Shown here: positions 25,992 to 34,861 of the stretch, piece after piece
Position numbering within the stretch: the stretch's first letter is position 1
Layout of the letters: every line of letters begins with the position of its first letter
NCBI GenBank assembly: GCA_945865635.1
Contig: CAMBEP010000003.1
Span: 94,237 to 158,236 of the forward strand
Reading direction: 5' to 3'
From: Candidatus Kuenenia stuttgartensis
Lineage (GTDB): Bacteria > Planctomycetota > Planctomycetia > Isosphaerales > Isosphaeraceae
DNA: 64,000 bases
Notes under the pieces: model-generated
The model's input: the letters and a program-made list of their open reading frames with translations, nothing else
What the model was told of the DNA's origin: nothing
Database searches by the model: none
Position numbers and translations under genes: made by a program

Positions 25992-27632
25992 ATGCGCGGT
26001 ATCAACGGATCTTTTTTTAGCGGCTTCAACCGGATTCAATCTTTGGGTCTCATTCTGGCCACAATGGCTGGCTTGGCCTTGAGCGTTCCGGTGAACGCTC
26101 AACAAACCAAAAACCGTCCTGCCGACGAATCCAATCGTCTCTGGCTGGCTGGTGCTGCTTCCGTCGAAATTACTCCGCCTGCCGAGGCCAAAGCCTGGCT
26201 TGCCGGCTACGCAGCCCGCAAAGAGCCCAATACCGGTGTGGAACAACCCATCTATGCCAAGGCTTTGGTCATCACCCAGCCCGGCGGCGAACCACTGGCG
26301 CTGGTCACTCTCGACCTGATCGGCATCCGGCGCCCCATTACCCGTCGTGTTGCCGACCGCATCGAAAGCCGCTTCGGCATTCCTCGCAAAAGCCTGATCC
26401 TGTTCAGTTCCCACACTCACAGCGCGCCTATCCCTAACGACAGCACCGACAAATGGGAAATCTATGGGATTGACGGCAATACCGTTGCACCCAACATCGA
26501 GTTCACCACCGAACTTGAAAACAAAATCGTTGACGTGGTGGGTAAGGCCATGCTTTCACGCCGTCCAGCAAAGCTCGAACATGCCGAAGGCAATGCAGCC
26601 TTTGCTGTAAATCGTCGAGAGGCAACAAAGGATGGCTTCAAAATCGGTCTCAATCCTGATGGACCCACAGATCACAGCGTGCCTGTCCTTAAGGTGACTG
26701 ATCTCCAGTCCAATAAACCGCTTGCAATCATGTTTGGCTATGCGTGCCATAACACCACCCTGGGATCCGAGCAGATGAAAATCTGTGGCGATTATGCAGG
26801 CTATGCTCAGGCATCTCTGGAAAAAGCCAACCCCGGAACCGTGGCTATGTTTGTGACTGGCTGTGCTGGCGACCAGAACCCGAATCCGAGAGGCACCTTG
26901 GAACTCGCCAAAAAACATGGCGAAACCCTTGCCTCAGCAGTCACTTCGGCCATCAGCGGCAAAACCCGCCCCATTCAAGGCACTCTGAGATCCATTCATT
27001 CAGAACCAGTTCTCCACTTCGCTGGACCTGTGGATCGTTATTCATACCAAAGCCGGCTGTCTGACAAAGGGGGCCCACGTGATGCCCACGCACGACGTCT
27101 CATCAATATTCTGGCGGCCGGTAATGTGATCGACCGATCCTATGTCTTCCCAATCCAGGTGGTTTCGTTTGGCGACGATCTCTTGATGGTCGCCCTGGCG
27201 GGTGAAGTCGTTGTCGATTATAGCCTTAATATCAAGGCCAAACACAACAAACCAAATCGACCACTCTGGGTCTCGGCCTATGCCAATGATGTCTTCGGAT
27301 ATGTGCCCTCCACACGCATTCTGCGCGAAGGCGGATACGAAGGCGGCGAGGCATTTTATTACTCCAACTTCCCAACCCCCTTGGCGAATGACACCGAACG
27401 CATCATTATGGATGAAGTGCGCCGAATGATCGATCAACTGGCCGAATACCCGCTTGGTTCCCCAAGCCTCACACCTGCCGTGGCCAGCCCCTTGGCTCCA
27501 AATTCACCAAGAATCCTTGACCCTTCCGCAACGCCGGCTCCTGCCGCTGCTGAAACTACGGGTACCACCAACCCAGTTCCAGCAACTCCCGCTCCATCAA
27601 CCCCGGCTGTCGTGCCTGCACCTGCTCCATAA
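25992..27632 (+). CDS. Neutral/alkaline ceramidase-like exported protein
   Basis: 546 residues from ATG 25992, chosen because it places a signal peptide at the N-terminus (ends near VNAQ); an upstream in-frame start at 25959 would add 11 residues. The core matches the N-terminal domain of neutral/non-lysosomal ceramidases: AGAASVEITPPAEAKAWLAGY, ALVTLDLIGI, ILFSSHTHSAP (zinc His), MFGYACHNTT, GDYAGYAQ and VTGCAGDQNPNPRG. The C-terminus is a Pro/Ala-rich tail (about 500-546). Planctomycetes carry many such proteins, usually annotated as hypothetical or ceramidase-like. Amide hydrolysis of a lipid is plausible but unproven. It is followed by the propeller protein 166 bp downstream. Confidence 0.88.
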   Translation: MRGINGSFFSGFNRIQSLGLILATMAGLALSVPVNAQQTKNRPADESNRLWLAGAASVEITPPAEAKAWLAGYAARKEPNTGVEQPIYAKALVITQPGGEPLALVTLDLIGIRRPITRRVADRIESRFGIPRKSLILFSSHTHSAPIPNDSTDKWEIYGIDGNTVAPNIEFTTELENKIVDVVGKAMLSRRPAKLEHAEGNAAFAVNRREATKDGFKIGLNPDGPTDHSVPVLKVTDLQSNKPLAIMFGYACHNTTLGSEQMKICGDYAGYAQASLEKANPGTVAMFVTGCAGDQNPNPRGTLELAKKHGETLASAVTSAISGKTRPIQGTLRSIHSEPVLHFAGPVDRYSYQSRLSDKGGPRDAHARRLINILAAGNVIDRSYVFPIQVVSFGDDLLMVALAGEVVVDYSLNIKAKHNKPNRPLWVSAYANDVFGYVPSTRILREGGYEGGEAFYYSNFPTPLANDTERIIMDEVRRMIDQLAEYPLGSPSLTPAVASPLAPNSPRILDPSATPAPAAAETTGTTNPVPATPAPSTPAVVPAPAP

Positions 27633-27718
27633 GTCGCAGCACAAGCAAGACATAGCGGCTGGTTGAGTGAAAAAGGGGGGGAAGGCTGCAACCACTGCGG
27701 CCATTCCCCATTTTCATT

Positions 27719-27746
27719 CCTGTTCCTGCAAACCTGTTCCTGCAAA
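27719..27746 (+). repeat. Two perfect tandem copies of a 14-bp unit
   Basis: CCTGTTCCTGCAAA occurs twice without a gap, 53 bp before the start of the propeller protein. It may be a recent duplication or a binding site in the leader. Confidence 0.7.
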
Positions 27747-27798
27747 ATGCTGTCAGGCAAATCTCTTCGAATCAGAGAAAAAAAAGGATCTCTCACCC

Positions 27799-29091
27799 GT
27801 GAAATGCAAGCTCAATCCAGTCTGCCATCTTTTTCTCAGCTTGGCCCTGATCAACACCGCACACGCCGTGGATCTGCCTGCCTCCATCGCATTTCAAACT
27901 CAGGAGATCGACCCCCATGTCGGGCAGGTCTGTTACGCTCTGGCCGTGGCAGACGTCAACTCTGACGGTAAGCCTGACTTGGTCGCTGTGACCGAAAATG
28001 CCGTCGTCTGGTACGAAAATCCAACCTGGAAACGCTCCGATATCATTCGCGACCGCACCGAAAAAGACAACGTCTGCCTCCAGCCGATGGATATCGATGG
28101 CGATGGCCGGGTCGATTTCGCAATCGGTTCCGCCTGGAGACCCACCGACACTGCCACCGGTGGCACCCTTCAATGGCTTAAACAGCCAAACGCACCAGGC
28201 CAACCTTGGACAATTCATCCGCTCGGCAATGAGCCCACCATGCATCGTCTCCGTTTTGGTGACGTTCTCGGCACTGGCAAACCCCAGTTGATCACCGCCC
28301 CCTTGCAGGGGCGTGGCACAAAGCCGGCAAACTGGAGCGATGGCAATGGCGTGCGCATCATGGTCCACAGCATTCCGGAAAAGCCCGACACACAAGTCTG
28401 GCCCGCCATTGTCGCCAACGATTCATTGCACACAACCCACAATTTGCAGATCGTTGACTTCGATAACGACGGCGATCAGGACATCCTGCTCTGTGCCTGG
28501 GAAGGTCTCTTTGTCTTGTCCTACGACAAAGCCGAGAAAAGATTCCATCGCTTAAAAATTGGCACCGGCAATCAAACCGCCACACCCTTCAAGGGTGCAA
28601 GCGAAATTAAACTCGGCCGATTGAAGGATGGACGTCGCTATGTGGCCACAATCGAGCCATGGCATGGCTTTCAGGTCGTTGTTTATACGGAGCCCGGTAA
28701 GCCTGCCGCCAAGGCTGTGCCCGAACCCGAAGGTGTGGTTGACGAACCTGTGGAACAAGGCCTCTGGACACGGCGGGTGATCGCCCAACCCGTCACCTGG
28801 GGGCACGCAGTGTGGACCGCCGATGTCGACAACGATGGCGACGACGAACTTTTCATCGGCCAACGCGACAAAAACAAAACCGGCTCGCCTTCCGGGCCTG
28901 GTGTCTTTATGTTCGATCCCGTGAATAACGGTGATTCACTCACCTTTCATCGCCAGATCATCGACAATGGCGGTGTGGCTGTCGAAGATCTTCTCGTCGC
29001 TGATTTCAATGGCGATGGCCGACCTGATATTGCCGCCGGTGGCCGTGCCACTCACAACATCCGAATTTACTGGAACCAAGGCAAGAAATAA
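27799..29091 (+). CDS. Exported FG-GAP/VCBS-repeat beta-propeller protein
   Basis: 430 residues from GTG 27799, preferred because it follows an AAGGA Shine-Dalgarno and begins directly with a signal peptide (VKCKLNPVCHLFLSLALINTAHA); the same frame is open to an ATG at 27667. The mature protein contains at least five calcium-binding FG-GAP/VCBS units: DVNSDGKPDLV, DIDGDGRVDFAIG, DFDNDGDQDIL, DVDNDGDDELFIG and DFNGDGRPDIAAGG. They are spaced as blades of a propeller. It should be extracellular or periplasmic, a binding scaffold rather than an obvious enzyme. No catalytic motif is seen. It lies between the ceramidase-like gene and trpC, all on the same strand. Confidence 0.9.
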   Translation: MKCKLNPVCHLFLSLALINTAHAVDLPASIAFQTQEIDPHVGQVCYALAVADVNSDGKPDLVAVTENAVVWYENPTWKRSDIIRDRTEKDNVCLQPMDIDGDGRVDFAIGSAWRPTDTATGGTLQWLKQPNAPGQPWTIHPLGNEPTMHRLRFGDVLGTGKPQLITAPLQGRGTKPANWSDGNGVRIMVHSIPEKPDTQVWPAIVANDSLHTTHNLQIVDFDNDGDQDILLCAWEGLFVLSYDKAEKRFHRLKIGTGNQTATPFKGASEIKLGRLKDGRRYVATIEPWHGFQVVVYTEPGKPAAKAVPEPEGVVDEPVEQGLWTRRVIAQPVTWGHAVWTADVDNDGDDELFIGQRDKNKTGSPSGPGVFMFDPVNNGDSLTFHRQIIDNGGVAVEDLLVADFNGDGRPDIAAGGRATHNIRIYWNQGKK

Positions 29092-29200
29092 GCCATGGTT
29101 TGATTGGGCTCCAATCGACAATTCCTCTTCCTAGCGGTTAGTATCTGTGACTATCCGCAGCCGAAAAAAAACGTCCGATCAGCACAACGGGCAGAAGTTC

Positions 29201-30034
29201 ATGAACGGCAATGGCCCCACCATACTCGACAAAATCGTGGAAACCAAGCGTCTGGAAGTCGCCACTGCCAGACGCCGAATGCCGCTCGAAGAATTGGTCG
29301 AACAAGCTCGGGAAACCGCGCTTGCCTTCCCAATCCGTAACTTCAAGGCGGCCATCACACAGCCAGGCCCAATCCGGCTCATCGCTGAAGTCAAAAAAGC
29401 CAGCCCTTCAGCCGGTGTGATTCGGGCCAACTTCAACCCGGTAGACATCGCCCAGATTTACCAGGATCATGGCGCAGATTGCCTCTCAATCCTTACCGAC
29501 GAACAATATTTCCAAGGCCACCTGACTTTCCTGGCGCGGGTCAAGGCTGGAACAGCCTTACCCTGCCTACGAAAAGATTTCGTGATCGACGAATATCAGG
29601 TGGTTGAGGCCCGATTGGCAGGCGCTGATGCCATACTCCTGATCGCAGAGATCCTCGACGACACTCAGATGACCTTCCTCACAAACCGCGCCCATGCTCT
29701 TGGCATGACCGTTCTGGTCGAGTTTCACGATACGGCCAACCTGCCTCGCGTTCTGGCATGTGGAGCCGACCTGGTGGGCGTCAATAATCGCGACCTTCAC
29801 AAAATGGTCACCGACCTCGAAACTACCCTGCGAATGCGCGACCGGATCCCGCCACATATTCCACTCGTCAGCGAAAGCGGTATTAAAACCCACGAGGATG
29901 TCGCCCGGCTCGAAAATGCGGGCGTTTCAGCCATTCTGGTAGGCGAATCGCTCATGAAACAGGCTGATATCGGATTGGCCGTCGATCAACTGCTTGCTCA
30001 CAAGGGAGCCGGACGCCGCGGTTCTGCCCCCTGA
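29201..30034 (+). CDS. trpC: Indole-3-glycerol phosphate synthase
   Basis: 277 residues from ATG 29201 (MNGNGPTILDKIVETKR, the standard start of the family). TrpC converts carboxyphenylamino-deoxyribulose phosphate to indole-3-glycerol phosphate in tryptophan synthesis. Family motifs of the (beta/alpha)8 barrel are intact: LIAEVKKASPSAGVIR (catalytic Lys), LRKDFVIDEYQ (catalytic Lys and phosphate site), GADLVGVNNRDL, LVSESGIKTHEDV and ILVGESLMK. No other trp genes are in the window, so the pathway is dispersed. It stands 109 bp after the propeller gene. Confidence 0.97.
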   Translation: MNGNGPTILDKIVETKRLEVATARRRMPLEELVEQARETALAFPIRNFKAAITQPGPIRLIAEVKKASPSAGVIRANFNPVDIAQIYQDHGADCLSILTDEQYFQGHLTFLARVKAGTALPCLRKDFVIDEYQVVEARLAGADAILLIAEILDDTQMTFLTNRAHALGMTVLVEFHDTANLPRVLACGADLVGVNNRDLHKMVTDLETTLRMRDRIPPHIPLVSESGIKTHEDVARLENAGVSAILVGESLMKQADIGLAVDQLLAHKGAGRRGSAP

Positions 30035-30146
30035 CTCTCAGGTATGGATCCACCTCGCTTCATTAAAACCTTGCCTTAATGAAAAAGGTGTCCAGAATTT
30101 TGCATGTGAATACGGATCTTTTTCCATCCCGCCCTGGTGTGATCAT

Positions 30147-30188
30147 AAAAAGATGGCGATCCGGTACTCTTGCCCGGTGTTCGCCATC
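30147..30188 (-). terminator. Rho-independent terminator of the DUF1592-DUF1552 operon
   Basis: Reading leftward: GATGGCGA, a short bulge, CCGG, loop, CCGG, bulge, TCGCCATC, then TTTTT. It starts 15 nt after the DUF1552 stop. There is no T-run in the other direction, so it serves the leftward transcript only. Confidence 0.82.
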
Positions 30189-30202
30189 GGCCCGAGCCTA
30201 AA

Positions 30203-31531
30203 TCAGCTCAATCCTGTGAGCGGGCCTGCGCTGCAGAAGTCTTGGTTGCCGTGGGACTTCAGGTGATGACCGAAGCCATGGGCCAGCGACATCAGGAATC
30301 GGTTGTGAGCCACTCTTGGCAGCTTCAGCGACTGCCCCATCTTAAAGTCGAGTCCATTGCCAACCAAGACAAAAGGAATGTTGTCCAGGGTGTGGCTGTT
30401 GCCCTTGCCCAGCTCGTTTGTCCAGATGATCAGGGTGTTGTCCAGCAGCGACCCATTGCCACCCGGTTCAGGCGTTTCAGCCATGCGCTTGGCCATATAG
30501 GCCAACTGTTCGGCAAACCACTTGTTGATCTTGACGAGTTTGTCGACTGAGGCCTTGTCTGTGTCCGGATTGTGCGAAAGTTCGTGGTGACCTTCTTCAA
30601 TTCCCAGCCAGCGCATCCGTGCCATGCCAACCGAATTGGTATATTGCAGGGTGGCAATTCGCGAAAAGTCGTTCACAAAGCTATTCACCATCAAATCAAT
30701 CTGCATCTTGCTGATCTGAGGAATGTTGTTGTTGTCCTTGCGCACGCCGGGCTCCATCGCTGGAACAGCATGGCCCATCTCTTTCTTTGACGCCTGAAGC
30801 TCCTGCTCCATCTCTCTCACAAAACCGGCATGTTCTTCGAGCAGGTGCCGATCTTCAGCACTCACAACCGAACCTAGCGTTTTGAGATCGTCCCGAATGT
30901 CATCCAAAATGCTTCGCAGGCTCTCCTGATCCTTCATCCGCCCATAAAGCTTGTTAAACATCTGGTAGGGGTCATCGATCGGCGAAATTGGCTTGTTGGC
31001 ACCTGAATAAACCATGCGTGTCCAAGTGTCGGCCCGCTCGGGAACCATCACTCCAAACTCGAGCGATCCAAATCGCGTGCGAGTAGCAGCTTCCTTCTGG
31101 AGAAAGTTCTTGATCTCCTGATCAATCGATATGCCGGAGGCCCACCCAGCGGGTGTGTCCGAACCGCCCTGAATGTTGCCTGGATAAAGCTCCGTACCGG
31201 TCAGAAGGCAGCCCATGCCGCGCATGTGGTTATCGCCATCCCCACGAACCTTGTCGCAAAGCCCATGCAGAATCATGGTTTGCTTCTTGAATGGCTCAAG
31301 CGGCTTCAGACTCTCTTTGAAGGTGAAATCCGAGCCGGTTTCCGATGGCCAGAATTGATCAGGAAAGACTCCATTCGGGCTGAACATCACCACCAAACGC
31401 TTCTTGCGAGCCTGCTGATTCGCAAAGCCAAGACTTGGCAGGTTCAGCAGAAAGGGCAGGGCCGTGGCCTTCAGGCCGAGGTCGCGGACAAATTCGCGGC
31501 GATTGGTCGTGGTCCGATTCATGGGATTCAA
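30203..31531 (-). CDS. DUF1552 family exported protein
   Basis: 442 residues with a Tat-like N-terminus ([20 protein letters not shown]). DUF1552 features run throughout: [21 protein letters not shown], a [23 protein letters not shown] segment, and GISIDQEI with FGSLEFGV. The C-terminal region has [22 protein letters not shown]. The fold is believed to be related to DUF1501. In planctomycetes these proteins are nearly always encoded directly after a DUF1592-type cytochrome protein, exactly as here (62-bp gap), and the pair is assumed to act together in the periplasm. The function is unknown. Confidence 0.94.
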   Translation of the reverse strand: MNPMNRTTTNRREFVRDLGLKATALPFLLNLPSLGFANQQARKKRLVVMFSPNGVFPDQFWPSETGSDFTFKESLKPLEPFKKQTMILHGLCDKVRGDGDNHMRGMGCLLTGTELYPGNIQGGSDTPAGWASGISIDQEIKNFLQKEAATRTRFGSLEFGVMVPERADTWTRMVYSGANKPISPIDDPYQMFNKLYGRMKDQESLRSILDDIRDDLKTLGSVVSAEDRHLLEEHAGFVREMEQELQASKKEMGHAVPAMEPGVRKDNNNIPQISKMQIDLMVNSFVNDFSRIATLQYTNSVGMARMRWLGIEEGHHELSHNPDTDKASVDKLVKINKWFAEQLAYMAKRMAETPEPGGNGSLLDNTLIIWTNELGKGNSHTLDNIPFVLVGNGLDFKMGQSLKLPRVAHNRFLMSLAHGFGHHLKSHGNQDFCSAGPLTGLS

Positions 31532-31592
31532 GGGTCCTTTCAGGCAGCAGACAATATTTCTATCGACTTATTCTATCAGATAATCTCTTCTA

Positions 31593-34349
31593 TCAGCGAC
31601 GATCGTTTTCAGATAGGCCCGCAACCACTGATGGTTTGTTCGTTTCAACCGGTTTTTTCGCCCCCAAAGCCGCCAGTGCCGCAGAACGTGCCATGAGCTT
31701 TCTGACATCATAACCATCCGCTACATAATCCGTTCTGAGCTCTTCAGGTACCTTCAGGCCATAGGCCAATATTGGCTGCTTGACCGTATGATGAAACAGT
31801 TGCATGACAATTGATATCTGCGTTTCCTCGGCTGTGGCCAAGTATTCGCCAAGTTGTTCGGCTCCGTCAAACCGAACCGTCGAACCGGTCTTGTTCAGAT
31901 AATCGCCCGTCGAGTCGATCGGCTTGCCTTTTTCCTGATCACGATATCGGCCAATCGCATCGAAATGCTCAAGTGCAAATCCCAGCGGGTTTATCGTGTT
32001 GTGGCAACTCACACACGCCGCAGGACTGGTTTGCAAGGCCACTCGTTGACGCGTCGTCAGGTCGGGGTGCAAGTCGGGCGCCAACGGCGAAACCGCAATC
32101 GGCGGCGGCTTGATCCCCCGGCCCAGCACATTACGCGACAAAAACACGCCCCGATGAATCGGTGACGTCGTCATCGTGTACGCAAGATGCGCCAAAATAT
32201 AGGGATGTGTAATTAAGCCCGAACGAATCGACTTCGGCTCGGAATCGGTTTTACGCACCTTGCGAAAACCCGCCCCTGAAGGCATTTTTAAGCCATAAAT
32301 CTTTGCTATTTTGTCGTTTGCATACCATTCACTGCCCGTAAGAAGCGTGCGATGGTCGGGTTTGTCGGCGGTCAGGAAGTCGTCCAGCGACATTTCCAAA
32401 GAGTTGCGAAGATCCGCAATCACATCCGGCGTGAATTCGGGGAACGACTTCGCATCTTTCGACAGGTCAGGAGTCCCTTCAAGCCGAAGCCATGACATCA
32501 AAAATTCACGCATCTTCTGCCGCGATCTCGGGTCCCGGCTCATTCGGTCAGCCTGTGCTGCCACCTGTTCCGGCTTCTCCAACTGATTCTTTGATGCGGC
32601 TTCCATCAAGGCCTGGTCAGGAATCGAATCCCACAAGGCAAACGACAAACGAGATGCCACATCAAACCCATCCGGCACTTTCCCATGACTTTCCTGATAC
32701 AAAAAACGCGGCGACTTGAGCGCCAGAAGGATCACCCGGCGTATGGCCAGATCAATCTCTTTGGTCTTCTCAAACTGATTCTCCACATGCAGCTTACGCT
32801 GAGAATCCGTGAGCGGCCTCCGAAATGCCCGTTCCGTAAATTTAGCCGCAAACTGGCGAATTTTGTCGTTGCGATCCGCCGCATCGGCTTTGGTTCCTGC
32901 CAGCTCATTGAGGTTTTCCAAGACATGGCTTGCTGTCTCGATTGCGGCATCGGTTGTGGCCGACTCCCAAGCCTTTGAGATGGAAATGCCTCGCTCATAA
33001 CCAAAACTGCGATCATCTGGCGGAAACGGCGAGCTGACAATAAAACGCTTGGGATTCCATGTGGGGCTCAAATGCCCGGCCGAAATGGTCTCTACTACCG
33101 TCGCACCAGGCCTCTTCCAAGCCAGTTCAATGGAAGCCGTGGGCTCGCGGAATTTGAACATCTCCAGACGAATCAGGTAAGACCGCCCACCGTTGAGCTT
33201 GATAGTCTGCCGAAACTCTTTGTCATTCCCAGACTTGACCCAGGCATCCATCAGAGGCTTCTCGTTGTCGTTGACCCACAGCCGAAAGGCGTTTTCTGTA
33301 CGCACGACAAATTCAAAATCGCCTGATTCAGGTGCCAGCACGGCCCCCTGCCATCGTGCCGCAAATTGTTTGGCCTCTTCATCTTTCTTCTTTTGAAGCT
33401 CACGCTGCTTGCGCTCAGCCTCTCTCTGTTTACGCTTCTGTTCCTCAATCTTCTTTTTCAACTCTTCTGGATCATTTTCAGGCTTCTTCGGCTCGTCCTT
33501 CGGCTTATCTTTTGATACTTCAGGCTTCTTCGGCTCCAATTTGGGTTTGTCCGCAGGTTTTGGAGCATCTGCCAAGGCCAATTCGATAGGGCCGAAAGTT
33601 TGCGATTTTTGATCGTTTTTCTTGGCTTCAGAGGGCTTTTGAGCTTTTTCTGGCGTGCCTGGTTCCGGCTTTTTAGGCTCGGTGGCCGGCTTCGCTTTGG
33701 AAAGCTCTGGCTTTTTAGGATCTTCCTTTGGTGGATCGACCTTGGCAGGGGCAGGTGGATCATGCGGCCGAAGACTGCCAAAATTGAACATGACCACGGG
33801 GTCCACTCGCTCAATCACTCGGTTGCTTCTGTTCATCTGACGAGTGCTGAAATATTCTGCATTCAGACCCTTCGGCTCAGATTTTTGGCCTTGGGCTCGA
33901 AAACTACCAACAAGATCCATCACAGAATTTTGATATTGGCGGTTGGTCAGACGGACAAGTTCCACTCGCGGAGGCTTATTGCGGGCCTGTGCGGTGATCG
34001 AATAAAAACTTTCGTGAATATATTCCGCCACTTTGCGGGCATCCTCACCCACACACTTATCCGGATCGTCTTCCGGCATGGTTTCGTCGATAAGTTTTGT
34101 GAGCTGACCTACGGAAAGATCACCTGTCAATGATTTTTTGAACTTCTTTGAGCCTTCACCAGCCGCGCCATGACACGACAGACATTGCTGTTTATATATC
34201 TGCTCGCCCGTTTTTGAATCAGCTTTAAGATCTTTGATAACCTGCGATTGGGCCGTCTTGCCAGCAATTAGGAAAACCACCACGATTACAAGGCCTTTAA
34301 AGCCCAGAAAATTCGAACTGTTCCGATAGTCTGCAATCATGCACATCAA
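31593..34349 (-). CDS. DUF1587/PA14/DUF1595/DUF1592/DUF1588/DUF1585 cytochrome-type protein
   Basis: 918 residues. Signal peptide (about 15-36), then a heme-binding CLSCH (C56, C59, H60) and DUF1587 (about 128-155). A PA14 carbohydrate-binding-like domain follows (about 161-430), then DUF1595, DUF1592 (LSFALWDSIPDQALMEAA), DUF1588 (RGVFLSRNVLGRGIKPPP and a second CxxCH, CVSCHNTINPLGFALEHFD, near 780) and DUF1585 at the C-terminus. PA14 is interrupted by a Lys/Pro/Glu-rich, partly coiled-coil insertion (about 195-328) rich in PKKPE units. It is probably a periplasmic redox protein acting on polysaccharide or lignin-like substrates; that is family-level inference. The gene leads an operon with the DUF1552 gene. 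Confidence 0.94.
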   Translation of the reverse strand: MMCMIADYRNSSNFLGFKGLVIVVVFLIAGKTAQSQVIKDLKADSKTGEQIYKQQCLSCHGAAGEGSKKFKKSLTGDLSVGQLTKLIDETMPEDDPDKCVGEDARKVAEYIHESFYSITAQARNKPPRVELVRLTNRQYQNSVMDLVGSFRAQGQKSEPKGLNAEYFSTRQMNRSNRVIERVDPVVMFNFGSLRPHDPPAPAKVDPPKEDPKKPELSKAKPATEPKKPEPGTPEKAQKPSEAKKNDQKSQTFGPIELALADAPKPADKPKLEPKKPEVSKDKPKDEPKKPENDPEELKKKIEEQKRKQREAERKQRELQKKKDEEAKQFAARWQGAVLAPESGDFEFVVRTENAFRLWVNDNEKPLMDAWVKSGNDKEFRQTIKLNGGRSYLIRLEMFKFREPTASIELAWKRPGATVVETISAGHLSPTWNPKRFIVSSPFPPDDRSFGYERGISISKAWESATTDAAIETASHVLENLNELAGTKADAADRNDKIRQFAAKFTERAFRRPLTDSQRKLHVENQFEKTKEIDLAIRRVILLALKSPRFLYQESHGKVPDGFDVASRLSFALWDSIPDQALMEAASKNQLEKPEQVAAQADRMSRDPRSRQKMREFLMSWLRLEGTPDLSKDAKSFPEFTPDVIADLRNSLEMSLDDFLTADKPDHRTLLTGSEWYANDKIAKIYGLKMPSGAGFRKVRKTDSEPKSIRSGLITHPYILAHLAYTMTTSPIHRGVFLSRNVLGRGIKPPPIAVSPLAPDLHPDLTTRQRVALQTSPAACVSCHNTINPLGFALEHFDAIGRYRDQEKGKPIDSTGDYLNKTGSTVRFDGAEQLGEYLATAEETQISIVMQLFHHTVKQPILAYGLKVPEELRTDYVADGYDVRKLMARSAALAALGAKKPVETNKPSVVAGLSENDRR

Positions 34350-34452
34350 AGAGGCCCCGAATGGTTGCAGCAGGCGGATTGGAGGGGGATAAACAAGTAT
34401 GTATTATATTATAAAAGTTGCTCGGAGCTGACAAGCCTTATATCAAAATGGT

Positions 34453-34715
34453 TTATACTTGTCGCGGTCAAAAAAAGACATCCCGTATCAGAATGATGCC
34501 GGAGTCATCAAAGCAATTAGCCGGTGGTTGAGCGAAGCGACACCTTCCGGTCATGAGGTCTAAAAAAAAGCTGCTGGCACCCCGGCAGGGGTGCAAGACC
34601 TTACGTCGCGTCTTCGTCCGGTGGTGTCGTCGCTCGCGCTCCTCAACCACCGGCTACTGGCTCCAGATGCCTAAGGCATCGTTTTGATCAAAAAGTGCCA
34701 TTCATGACCGCGAAG
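34453..34715 (-). repeat. Dispersed palindromic intergenic repeat, copy A
   Basis: About 263 bp. Its reverse complement is highly similar end to end to copy B at 48071-48335. Nested inverted arms: GCCGGTGGTTGAG (34634-34621 side) faces CTCAACCACCGGC; AGCGAC-ACC arms lie inside; a central GCACCCC-TGCC-GGGGTGC hairpin sits near 34577-34594; and a GATGCC-TTA-GGCATC hairpin lies at one end. Short open frames inside it are by-products. It lies between the DUF1592 operon start and the epimerase terminator. Confidence 0.9.
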
Positions 34716-34812
34716 AGTTTAACTCCCTTTAAAGCATGCATTAAACTCCATGATTCCTGATCAAAATCAGATCTGCCTGACAATCCCTGACCAGACGTCT
34801 TTGTCAACCTCC

Positions 34813-34845
34813 AAAAAAAAAGTGAGTTACAACAGGGCAACTCAC
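34813..34845 (-). terminator. Strong Rho-independent terminator after the epimerase gene
   Basis: Reading leftward: GTGAGTT, 10-nt loop GCCCTGTTGT, AACTCAC, then nine T. It begins 17 nt after the epimerase stop and probably ends the whole leftward cluster. Confidence 0.9.
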
Positions 34846-34861
34846 CCTGCTTCACTTGAAC

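Noticed and set aside
34468..34650. Open frames within repeat copy A (and 47997-48333 in copy B)
   Set aside because: The frames differ between the two copies and follow the palindromic DNA, so the conservation is of structure, not of a protein.
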